Shown here one piece after another: positions 36,454-44,038 of a stretch of DNA of 60,512 bases (its first letter is position 1; every line of letters begins with the position of its first letter). This DNA comes from Acidovorax sp. GW101-3H11. Lineage in GTDB: Bacteria > Pseudomonadota > Gammaproteobacteria > Burkholderiales > Burkholderiaceae_C. Made by a program: the position numbers and the translations under genes. A model generated the notes under the pieces. The model was not told the DNA's origin. It ran no database searches and saw nothing but the letters and a program-made list of their open reading frames with translations. The DNA lies in NCBI RefSeq assembly GCF_001633105.1, contig NZ_LUKZ01000001.1, positions 260,987-321,498 on the forward strand, in the 5' to 3' direction.

Positions 36454-37236
36454 CTAGCTCTTCAGCCCTGTGTAGATGTAGGTCTGTTCCTTGCTCACAC
36501 TCTGCCCCATGATCAGGATGGATCGGCTGGTGTTGTTGTACAAAACGACGTGATTGACAACAGAGCCATTGGCCACCGGGCAAGTGGTCCCATCAAAAGT
36601 CATCGGCAAGTCAAACACATTCCGGCCGCTGGCGCGTGGAACGAGGGTCCCACGAACAGAGCAGCCCGGGTAGGAGGTCGTCGAAACCAGTCCACCCGTG
36701 GTAACAGACAACGAGATCAGGGGTGCACTCACCTGGTTACCGATGCCAGTGCCCACATAGGTGCCCAGCAACTCACTCACGGCAGCAGGTTGCTCATACC
36801 GAACACCGTAGTTGCCAGAGTACTTCCAGCCATTGGAGGCGGTGACCTGGATCGAGTCCCGCACGGCATACCGGCCAAAGTAGCTCACAGACTCGATTTT
36901 GCGATCGGTCAGATGGGCTTGATCCACTACGTTGAGATAGCGGCCTGTGCCCGTGATGGCATCTGGGGCCGACGCCTGGATGTTGCCTTGTGAAAAGCCC
37001 ACAACCGTGCCGTCTACGGCACTCACAATATTCCAAGTCTCGCCGTTCTCCAGCACGACACCTTGCACACTCAAGGCGATGGCATCAGGGGTCTGTCCAG
37101 TCCAAAGGCCTTCTGCGCCCGAGACGACGGTTGCTGGCGGTTTGGCGGGTGGAGGGGCTGCATCATCTCCGCTTCCACCGCAACCAGACAAGGCCACAGC
37201 GGCAAACAACCCTCCCAGGGTGATCATCTTGTTCAT
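36454..37236 (-). CDS. Putative lipoprotein of unknown function
   Basis: A 260-residue protein with a lipoprotein signal peptide: MNKMITLGGLFAAVALSGC, with the lipidated C19 and then a Gly/Ser/Pro-rich stretch. The mature part is beta-rich with many small polar residues. GAAGGAG precedes the ATG at 37236. I do not recognise the domain. It converges with the LLM oxidoreductase gene. The 282-bp gap upstream of it holds nothing I can name. Confidence 0.78.
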   Translation of the reverse strand: MNKMITLGGLFAAVALSGCGGSGDDAAPPPAKPPATVVSGAEGLWTGQTPDAIALSVQGVVLENGETWNIVSAVDGTVVGFSQGNIQASAPDAITGTGRYLNVVDQAHLTDRKIESVSYFGRYAVRDSIQVTASNGWKYSGNYGVRYEQPAAVSELLGTYVGTGIGNQVSAPLISLSVTTGGLVSTTSYPGCSVRGTLVPRASGRNVFDLPMTFDGTTCPVANGSVVNHVVLYNNTSRSILIMGQSVSKEQTYIYTGLKS

Positions 37237-37518
37237 TTCTTCTCCTTCGTGAATGAATGCCGGGGATTGGCGCCATGGCACCCACCCCCTCCTAATTTCC
37301 CGCCACATCTTAAGCGCACGTGCCACCCGTAGAACAGCAATGGATTGCACGCCATATGTTTGCCGTTTCACCCGCGCTACATCAAGGAAGCCAGAAAAGC
37401 CCTTCGCCCAGAAACATGCCAGAAGCACTCCCCACGCGCCAAACCAAGCTGACCGCGCGCCAAGGTGCCGCCAGCCGCTACCATGGCGGGTTGTTGTTGC
37501 CCTACCGCCCACGCCCGC

Positions 37519-38751
37519 ATGCCCGCTTTTTCCTTTGAAGCCCTGGACGCCCAGGGCCAGACCCGCAAGGGCCTCATGGAGGCCGATACCGCCAAGGCGG
37601 CACGCAGCCTGCTGCGGGCGCAGGCCCTGGTGCCGCTGGCAGTGGATCCGGTGCAAACCGGTCAGTCGCAGGATGGTCGCGCTGCCAGCCTGGGCCAGCG
37701 CCTGCTCACGCGGCCCGTGTTCAGCGCCACCGCGCTGGCCATCTGGACGCGGCAGATCGCCGGGCTGGTGTCGTCGGGCCTGCCGCTGGAGCGGGCGCTC
37801 ACGGCGCTGTCCGAAGAAGCCGACGACGAACGCCAGCGCCACCTGGTGGCCGCACTGCGCGCCGAGGTCAATGCCGGCGCCACGTTTGCCCGCGCCTTGT
37901 CGCAGCACCCGCGTGAGTTTTCCGACATCTACTGCGCCGTGATCGGTGCGGGCGAGCACAGCGGCAACCTGGGCCTGGTGCTGGAGCGCCTGGCCGACGA
38001 CCTGGAAGAACGGCAGGCGCTCAAGGCCAAGCTGGTGGGCGCAGCGCTCTACCCAGCCATCGTCACGCTGGTGGCGATTGCCATCGTGCTGTTCCTGGTG
38101 GGCTATGTGGTGCCGCAGGTGGCCAGCGTGTTTGCGGGCACCAAGCGGGCCCTGCCCTTCCTGACGGTGGCCATGCTGGGCCTGAGCGCGTTTGTGCGCA
38201 ACTATGGCTGGGTGATGCTGGTGGCCGCAGTGCTGGCCGCCGTCGGAGCCCGGTGGGCGCTGGCCATCGACCCCGTGCGCGAAAAGTTCGATGCCGCCTG
38301 GCTGAAACTGCCGCTGGTGGGCAAGCTGGCGCGGGGCTACAACGCGGCGCGCTTTGCAGGCACGCTGGCCATGCTCTCGGGCGCGGGCGTGCCCATCCTC
38401 AAGGCCCTGCAGGCCGCCGCCGAAACCCTGAGCAACCGCGCCCTGCGCGCCGATGCGCTCGATGCCCTGGTGCTGGTGCGCGAGGGCGCCCCGCTGGCCT
38501 CGGCGCTGGCGCAGAAGAAACGCTTCCCCGGCCTGCTGTCGATGTTCGCGCGCCTGGGCGAACAAACCGGCCAGCTGCCCGTGATGCTGCAGCGCGCTGC
38601 GCGCCAGCTCTCGACCGAAGTGCAACGCCGCGCCATGGCGCTCGCCACCATCCTGGAGCCGCTGCTCATCGTGGGCATGGGCGGCATCGTGATGCTGATC
38701 GTGCTGGCCGTGCTGCTGCCCATCATTCAGCTCAACCAGTTTGTGAAGTGA
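37519..38751 (+). CDS. gspF: Type II secretion inner-membrane protein GspF/PilC family
   Basis: Polytopic platform protein of type II secretion or type IV pilus systems. The 410-residue protein has two T2SSF domains (about 70-190 and 270-400) with the expected membrane segments (LVAIAIVLFLVGYVVPQVA, MLVAAVLAAVGARW, IVMLIVLAVLLPI). MPAFSFEALDAQGQTRKG is the normal N-terminus. gspE and the pseudopilin genes are not in the window, so this is a separated copy. The next gene starts 4 bp after its stop. Confidence 0.92.
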   Translation: MPAFSFEALDAQGQTRKGLMEADTAKAARSLLRAQALVPLAVDPVQTGQSQDGRAASLGQRLLTRPVFSATALAIWTRQIAGLVSSGLPLERALTALSEEADDERQRHLVAALRAEVNAGATFARALSQHPREFSDIYCAVIGAGEHSGNLGLVLERLADDLEERQALKAKLVGAALYPAIVTLVAIAIVLFLVGYVVPQVASVFAGTKRALPFLTVAMLGLSAFVRNYGWVMLVAAVLAAVGARWALAIDPVREKFDAAWLKLPLVGKLARGYNAARFAGTLAMLSGAGVPILKALQAAAETLSNRALRADALDALVLVREGAPLASALAQKKRFPGLLSMFARLGEQTGQLPVMLQRAARQLSTEVQRRAMALATILEPLLIVGMGGIVMLIVLAVLLPIIQLNQFVK

Positions 38752-38755
38752 CCTT

Positions 38756-39691
38756 ATGGCCGTGACCTTGGACGACAAGCTGGTGGTGGCGATCTCCTCG
38801 CGCGCGCTGTTCAATTTTGAGGAAGAGAACCGCGTTTTCGAGAAAGACAACGACCGCGCCTATGTGGACCTGCAGCGCCAGCGGCTGGATGTGCCCGCCG
38901 CGCCGGGCGTGGCGTTCTCGCTGGTGCGCAAGCTGCTTGCGTTCAACACGCCCGAGCACCAGCGTGTGGAGGTGGTGCTGCTCTCGCGCAACGACCCGGT
39001 CAGCGGCATGCGCGTGTTCCGCTCGTGCCACGCGCACGGCCTGCCCACCATCCAGCGCGGGGTGTTCACGCAGGGGCGCGATCCGTTCCGGTACCTGCGG
39101 CCGCTGGGCGCCCACCTGTTCCTGTCGGCCAACGAGGCCGATGTGCGCGAGGCCCTGCACCTGGGCTACCCGGCGGCGCGGGTGGTGACCGAATCCATGC
39201 AGGCGGGTGACGCCAACCCCGCCGAAGTGCGCATCGCGTTCGACGGCGACGCCGTGCTGTTCTCCGACGAGGCCGAGCGCGTGTACCAGGCCGAAGGTCT
39301 GGCGGCTTTTCAGCAGCACGAGACCGACAAGGCCGCCCTGCCGCTGCCCGACGGCCCCTTCAAGCCCCTGCTGGCCGCCCTGCACCGGCTGCAGTCCGCC
39401 GGGGAGGCGGGCAGCACCACGGGCATGCGCATCCGCACGGCCCTGGTCACGGCGCGCAGCGCGCCAGCGCATGAGCGTGCGATCCGTACGCTGATGGACT
39501 GGGACATCAACGTGGACGAGGCCATGTTCCTGGGCGGGCTGCCCAAGGGCGAGTTCCTGCGTGAGTTCGAGCCCGACTTCTTCTTTGACGACCAGACGGG
39601 CCATGTGGCCTCGGCCGCGCGCCATGTGCCCGCCGGGCATGTCAGCAGCGGTATCTCGAACATGGCGCCGGTGCGGGCTGCCGGGAACTGA
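38756..39691 (+). CDS. Cytosolic 5'-nucleotidase (NT5C1-type)
   Basis: A 311-residue protein of the 5'-nucleotidase family Pfam PF06189, whose animal members hydrolyse AMP or IMP. Conserved-looking stretches include LVVAISSRALFNFEEE, VVLLSRNDPVSGMRVF, FLSANEADVREA and FDGDAVLFSDEAE (the second acidic Asp motif). The gene starts 4 bp after gspF and may be cotranscribed, although a functional link is not obvious. Confidence 0.85.
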   Translation: MAVTLDDKLVVAISSRALFNFEEENRVFEKDNDRAYVDLQRQRLDVPAAPGVAFSLVRKLLAFNTPEHQRVEVVLLSRNDPVSGMRVFRSCHAHGLPTIQRGVFTQGRDPFRYLRPLGAHLFLSANEADVREALHLGYPAARVVTESMQAGDANPAEVRIAFDGDAVLFSDEAERVYQAEGLAAFQQHETDKAALPLPDGPFKPLLAALHRLQSAGEAGSTTGMRIRTALVTARSAPAHERAIRTLMDWDINVDEAMFLGGLPKGEFLREFEPDFFFDDQTGHVASAARHVPAGHVSSGISNMAPVRAAGN

Positions 39692-39749
39692 CCGCCCGGT
39701 TCGCGGTCTGTCAGGGTCGGGCCACCACCCGCATTCAAGGAGCCCCGTT

Positions 39750-40109
39750 TTGCACATCCCCACCCCCCGGGCCTGCGTGGCCGCCCTCTCCCTCTGGATC
39801 GCAGCCTGCAGCACAGCCTGGGCGCAGGCGCCTGACGCCGACACACAACAGCCCGCGCCCACCAAAGGCGAAGCCAAGGCCTTGCGTGATTTCAAGATGC
39901 TGGACTTCAACGGCGACGGCAAGCTCAGCCGCACCGAGGTGCAATTGTTCCCCCGGCTCGCGGCCGCGTTCGATGACGCGGACACCGACAAGGACGGTTA
40001 TGTGTCGTACGAGGAAGTGCGGGCCTTTGCCGCCAAATACCGGGAGCAGCGGGACCAGCAGCGGGCCGCCGCCCAGGCGGCAGGTACCGCCTCATCGCCC
40101 CGGCCGTGA
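39750..40109 (+). CDS. Secreted EF-hand calcium-binding protein
   Basis: A 119-residue protein with a signal peptide (about 1-25, ending AAWAQ-like TAWAQ) and two EF-hands: DFNGDGKLSRTEV (about 48-60) and DADTDKDGYVSYEEV (about 74-88). AAGGAG at 39737-39742 lies 7 nt before a TTG at 39750, so I chose TTG as start; no in-frame ATG gives a signal peptide. A periplasmic calcium buffer or sensor is inferred. Confidence 0.8.
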   Translation: MHIPTPRACVAALSLWIAACSTAWAQAPDADTQQPAPTKGEAKALRDFKMLDFNGDGKLSRTEVQLFPRLAAAFDDADTDKDGYVSYEEVRAFAAKYREQRDQQRAAAQAAGTASSPRP

Positions 40110-40130
40110 AGCCACAGCGAAAAAATACAA

Positions 40131-40190
40131 GCAAAATTGGCCGCTACCGCGCGTCCATCAATCCCTTATAGCTATTGTTTTTATAGCAAA
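40131..40190 (-). repeat. TGCTAT...ATAGC family repeat, EF-hand/hypothetical gap
   Basis: Reverse-oriented copy: GCAAAATTGGCCGCTACCGC, GCGTCCATCAATCCC, TATAGCTATTGTTTTTATAGC. It lies between two convergent genes and its end is two bases from the stop of the next gene. Confidence 0.88.
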
Positions 40191-40192
40191 TC

Positions 40193-40624
40193 TCACAACC
40201 CGCCGGTGCGCTTGACCTTGGGATCTGAATAGGTAAGTGGCTCGTTCTTGACCTGCTGCGCCATGCGCTCCTGCAGGGTCATCTTGTTGATGTCCTGCGC
40301 CACCTCCACCGCCGTGCCACTGGCCCGCCACATCGACTGGATCAGTTCCAGCAGCTGCTTGTAGATGGGCTCCTTGGGCGGCTCGGGCGGTTCTTCTACC
40401 GTTTCTTTCTTCTTGACCTCGGTCCAGTCCCGGTTGGCGGTGTCCGGGGCAGACGGCTTGTCGGGCTCGCGCACGACGGCGCCCTCGCCCAGGCGGTCCA
40501 TGGATTCCACCGGGTTGGGCGCATTGATGGGCCGCACCGGCGGCGCGCCGGAGGCGCCAGTGGAATACAAATCAGCGCCCTGAGGACGCCAACTCGGCGA
40601 TCGATCGACAGGTGGCATTTGCAT
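40193..40624 (-). CDS. Hypothetical protein
   Basis: A 143-residue hydrophilic protein, proline- and charge-rich in the middle (VKKKETVEEPPEPPKEP) with a predicted helical C-terminal third. No signal peptide or recognised domain. Starts at 40624 (MQMPP) or 40618 (MPP) are both possible; neither has a clear ribosome-binding site. Confidence 0.6.
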   Translation of the reverse strand: MQMPPVDRSPSWRPQGADLYSTGASGAPPVRPINAPNPVESMDRLGEGAVVREPDKPSAPDTANRDWTEVKKKETVEEPPEPPKEPIYKQLLELIQSMWRASGTAVEVAQDINKMTLQERMAQQVKNEPLTYSDPKVKRTGGL

Positions 40625-40973
40625 GGCAGTGGCCCCGGATGGTGAATGAATGTGTCTTGGCGTGCAGAGGGTTTTCCGCCGTCTTCGTAATTCATAACGG
40701 CAAAAAGAAGGGGAAATTTAGGTCTTTTTCACCGATTGGCCCAAAACAAGGGTTTTTACCTAGATTTCGGCAGGGGTTCAAGCCACGCACCAGCCTGATG
40801 TGGACTGAAAACACGGATTGAGCGCACAGGCGATCACAACCACCAGGCCAGCCTGTGGTTTTTGTGCGTGTTGGCCATGCGCCAAGGGGCGCCCAAAGGC
40901 GCCCGGAGGCGTTCAGCGCACCGAAAAAGAGAAAAAGAGAGGCCTCGGCTGGGGCTGCGGGGCCCCGAGCCGG
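40625..40973. other. Gene-free region with a candidate small RNA
   Basis: This 349-bp gap contains no convincing coding frame. It is less GC-rich between 40690 and 40830 than its surroundings. A rightward terminator-like hairpin (40838-40863) has no coding gene upstream of it on that strand, which suggests a short noncoding transcript. The leftward promoter of the 40193-40624 gene must also be here. Confidence 0.4.
40838..40863 (+). terminator. Terminator-like hairpin without an assigned gene
   Basis: AACCA-CCAGG (40838-40847, one bulged C) pairs with CCTG-TGGTT (40852-40860), followed by TTTTTG. It points rightward. The gene further right (DUF1854) runs leftward. Confidence 0.55.
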
Positions 40974-41468
40974 TCAGAGAAAACGTTCCAGCAGCTTGCG
41001 CGAGTGCCGGTCCAGCGCGGTGGTGTCCTTGACGCGGAACTGCATGCCGTCGCCCCCGGCGATCAGCAGCCGGGTGCGCCCGCCCAGGCGGCGGATGTCT
41101 TCTTCGGCCTTGAGGACCAGGCTGGCCGGACCCCGGTCAGTCTCCACCTGCCAGGTGCTGGGCGTGGAAAAGCTCGACACAGCAACGATTTTTTCGATAG
41201 TAGGCACAAACTCGCGCACCGCCAGCTCCTCGTCGATGAGTTGCCGGGCCGGGCCCGCTACCTGGTCCACATGCGGAATCCACAACAACTCGTGGCCATC
41301 CGAGCCCACCAAAGACAGCCCCTCGCCAGGCGCGGCGATGGGAAAAGCACGCACAGGGGTGACGCCTTCATGCGCCGTGCCGTCAGGCAGCGTCAGAACC
41401 AGGCGGCCATGGGGGTTGCGCGCCAGCTGAAAGGCAGGCGCAGACGACGGGGTCAGGGGTGCGTTCAT
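40974..41468 (-). CDS. DUF1854 protein associated with cyanophycin metabolism
   Basis: A 164-residue protein of DUF1854 (HELLWIPHVDQV, LIDEELAVREFVPTIEKI, TDRGPASLVLKAEEDIRRLGG). Proteins of this family are annotated next to cyanophycin synthetase genes and an ABC transporter, as here, but I know of no defined role. The ATG at 41468 is chosen; a GTG at 41483 in frame is possible. It lies 22 bp downstream of the ABC gene and is probably cotranscribed with it. Confidence 0.82.
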   Translation of the reverse strand: MNAPLTPSSAPAFQLARNPHGRLVLTLPDGTAHEGVTPVRAFPIAAPGEGLSLVGSDGHELLWIPHVDQVAGPARQLIDEELAVREFVPTIEKIVAVSSFSTPSTWQVETDRGPASLVLKAEEDIRRLGGRTRLLIAGGDGMQFRVKDTTALDRHSRKLLERFL

Positions 41469-41490
41469 GGCAAGGTCGCTCACAACGGGT

Positions 41491-43797
41491 TCAAGGATTG
41501 CCCGCAGGGTGGGCCGGATGCAGCAGGCTGCTGTCGATGATGACCCCTGCGGCCTGGGCGTCTTCTTCGGCGCGGCGCGCCTGGGCTTCGTAGAGCCGCC
41601 AGTAGGCGCCCTGCTTTTCCATGAGTTCGTCGTGGGGCCCCACTTCCACCACCTCGCCCCGGTCCATCACCACCAGGCGGTCAGCCTTGCGCAGGGTGGA
41701 CAGGCGGTGGGCAATCGCAATCGTGGTACGGCCCTGCACCAGGTTGTCGAGCGCCTTCTGGATTTCCTTCTCGGTCTCGGTGTCCACGGCCGAGGTCGCC
41801 TCGTCCAGGATCAGGATGCGCGGGTCAATCAAGAGCGCCCGTGCAATGCTGATGCGCTGGCGTTCGCCGCCCGACAGGCCCTGGCCGCGCTCGCCCACCA
41901 GCGAGTCGTAGCCGTGCGGCAGGCGCAGGATGAACTCGTGCGCATGCGCGGCTCGGGCGGCGGCCACGATCTCCTCGCGCGTCGCTTCGGGCTTGCCGTA
42001 GGCGATGTTCTCGGCGATGGTGCCGAAGAACAGGAAGGGCTCCTGCAGCACCAGGCCGATGTGGCGGCGGTAGTCGGCCACGGCAAAGCGGCGGATGTCG
42101 ATGCCATCCACCTGGATGGAGCCGTCGCTCACGTCGTAAAAGCGGCTGATCAGGTTGACCAGCGTGCTCTTGCCCGAGCCGCTGTGGCCCACCAGGCCGA
42201 TCATCTCGCCGGGGCGGATGTCGAGGTGGAGCCCCTTGATGACCGCGCGGCTGCCGTAGCGGAAGCCCACACCCTGCATGCTGATGGCGCCCTGCACCTT
42301 GTCCACCTTCACGGGCTGGGCCGGGTCGGGCACGTTGCTCACGTGGTCCAGGATGTCGAAGATGCGCTTGGCCCCGGCAGCGGCCTTCTGCGTGACCGAG
42401 ACGATGCGGCTCATCGAATCCAGACGCCCATAGAACCGCCCGATGTAGGCGATGAAGGCGGTGAGCACCCCCACCGTGATCTGGTTGCGTGACACCAGCC
42501 AGATGCCGAACGCCCAGACCACCAGCAGGCCGATTTCAGTCAGCAGCGACACTGTGGGGGTGAACAGGCTCCAGGTCTTGTTGAGCTTGTCGTTGACTTC
42601 CAGGTTGTGCTGGTTGGCGTCACGGAAACGCTGGGCCTCGCGCTTCTCTTGCGCAAAGGCCTTCACCACGCGGATGCCGGGGATGGTGTCGGCCAGCACA
42701 TTGGTCACCTCGGACCACACGCGGTCGATCTTTTCAAACCCGGTGCGCAGGCGGTCGCGCACGGTGTGGATCATCCAGCCGATGAAGGGCAGCGGCACCA
42801 GGGTGACGAGCGCCAGCCACGGATTGATGGAGAACAGGATGGCCGCCGTCATCATGATCATGAGCACGTCGGTCACGAAGTCCAGGGCATGCAACGAAAG
42901 GAAAACGTTGATGCGGTCCGTCTCCGAGCCGATGCGCGCCATCAGGTCGCCGGTGCGCTTGCCGCCAAAGTAGTCGAGCGACAGCCGCAGCAAGTGTTCG
43001 TAGGTGGTGGTGCGCAGGTCGGCGCCGATGCGCTCGGAGACCAGCGCCAATATGTAGGTGCGCGCCCAGGAGAGGCCCCAAGCGGCCAGGGCCGACAGCA
43101 GCAGGCCGCTCAGGTAGAGCATGACCAGGCCTGGCTCGATCTTCTGCCCGTTCTGGAACGGGATCAGGATGTCGTCCATCAGCGGGATGGTGAGGTAGGG
43201 CGGCACCAGCGTGGCCGCCGTGGAGGCCAGGGTGAGCGCAAACCCGGTGGCCAGCTGCTTGCGGTAAGGCCGGGCAAAACGCCACAGGCGCAGCAGCACC
43301 CAGGTGGATGTCTGCAGCGGCTGGGCGCGGGCGCAGGCGGGGCACTCTTCGGTGTCGGGCGGCAGGGGGGTGTGGCAGGTGGGGCAGGCGGGCTCGTCGT
43401 CTTCGTCTTCGGCGGCATTCCCGCCCCGGGCCACTTGCTGATCGAACCGCTGCACCAGGCGCAGGGCCTGGGCGTGGTGCGCCAGCGTGAAACGCCACAG
43501 CGCCAGGCGCTCCTGGGGGGCGTGCAGTTCGAGCGAGCCCACCCCGCCGTGGTCGTGCAGGCGCAGGGCCAGGCCGTCGCCCAGCGGCCAGCTGCGCCAG
43601 GCCGTGGTGCCGGGCTCGCAGGCCAGCAGACGCTCGGACGTCACCACCACCCAGCCGGTTGCAAACCGCAGCGCGGTGCTCAGGTCAACCTGTAACGCAG
43701 CCAGCACGTTCTCTTTGGAAGCGAGCATGGCCCGCAATTCGCCCCCCACGGGGCCAGAAAAGACACCCGAGGCGTCCACAGAATGGTGATGTTGCAT
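41491..43797 (-). CDS. ABC exporter-type transporter of the cyanophycin locus
   Basis: A 768-residue half-transporter with a soluble N-terminal extension of about 180 residues that includes a zinc ribbon (CPTCHTPLPPDTEECPAC). It then has a six-helix type 1 ABC membrane domain (about 195-480) and a nucleotide-binding domain with Walker A GHSGSGKST (K543), signature LSGGERQRISIARAL and Walker B ILILDEATSAVD. It is divergent from the two cphA genes with a 241-bp shared control region. The substrate is unknown; arginine, aspartate or the dipeptide of cyanophycin turnover are guesses from context. Confidence 0.9.
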   Translation of the reverse strand: MQHHHSVDASGVFSGPVGGELRAMLASKENVLAALQVDLSTALRFATGWVVVTSERLLACEPGTTAWRSWPLGDGLALRLHDHGGVGSLELHAPQERLALWRFTLAHHAQALRLVQRFDQQVARGGNAAEDEDDEPACPTCHTPLPPDTEECPACARAQPLQTSTWVLLRLWRFARPYRKQLATGFALTLASTAATLVPPYLTIPLMDDILIPFQNGQKIEPGLVMLYLSGLLLSALAAWGLSWARTYILALVSERIGADLRTTTYEHLLRLSLDYFGGKRTGDLMARIGSETDRINVFLSLHALDFVTDVLMIMMTAAILFSINPWLALVTLVPLPFIGWMIHTVRDRLRTGFEKIDRVWSEVTNVLADTIPGIRVVKAFAQEKREAQRFRDANQHNLEVNDKLNKTWSLFTPTVSLLTEIGLLVVWAFGIWLVSRNQITVGVLTAFIAYIGRFYGRLDSMSRIVSVTQKAAAGAKRIFDILDHVSNVPDPAQPVKVDKVQGAISMQGVGFRYGSRAVIKGLHLDIRPGEMIGLVGHSGSGKSTLVNLISRFYDVSDGSIQVDGIDIRRFAVADYRRHIGLVLQEPFLFFGTIAENIAYGKPEATREEIVAAARAAHAHEFILRLPHGYDSLVGERGQGLSGGERQRISIARALLIDPRILILDEATSAVDTETEKEIQKALDNLVQGRTTIAIAHRLSTLRKADRLVVMDRGEVVEVGPHDELMEKQGAYWRLYEAQARRAEEDAQAAGVIIDSSLLHPAHPAGNP

Positions 43798-44038
43798 TTT
43801 TGGTTGGGTTTTCCGCCACCGGCAGCCTGCGGTGGCCGAACTCGCGAAAGCGGGAATTCTCACCGATACTGCACGCCACGGTGCGACGGCATCCTCCTGT
43901 AACGTCTGCGGCAGCCATTTGGCTGACACTGCGAACAGGCCCCGGGCTGGCGCACAATCATCGTCCAACAAAGTCCCCCTTCGTCCCCTTTTTCCACGCA
44001 AAGCCCTCACAAGGCCGGAAACACACCCGCTGCAATCC

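Noticed and set aside
36454..38850. A 798-codon leftward frame that would fuse the lipoprotein with sequence opposite gspF
   Set aside because: A lipoprotein signal peptide and a good ribosome-binding site place the true start at 37236, and the rest is antisense to gspF.
41160..41220. A further repeat-family copy in the DUF1854 gene
   Set aside because: An AT-rich patch (GCAACGATTTTTTCGATAG) recalls the head, but the arm does not match well enough.
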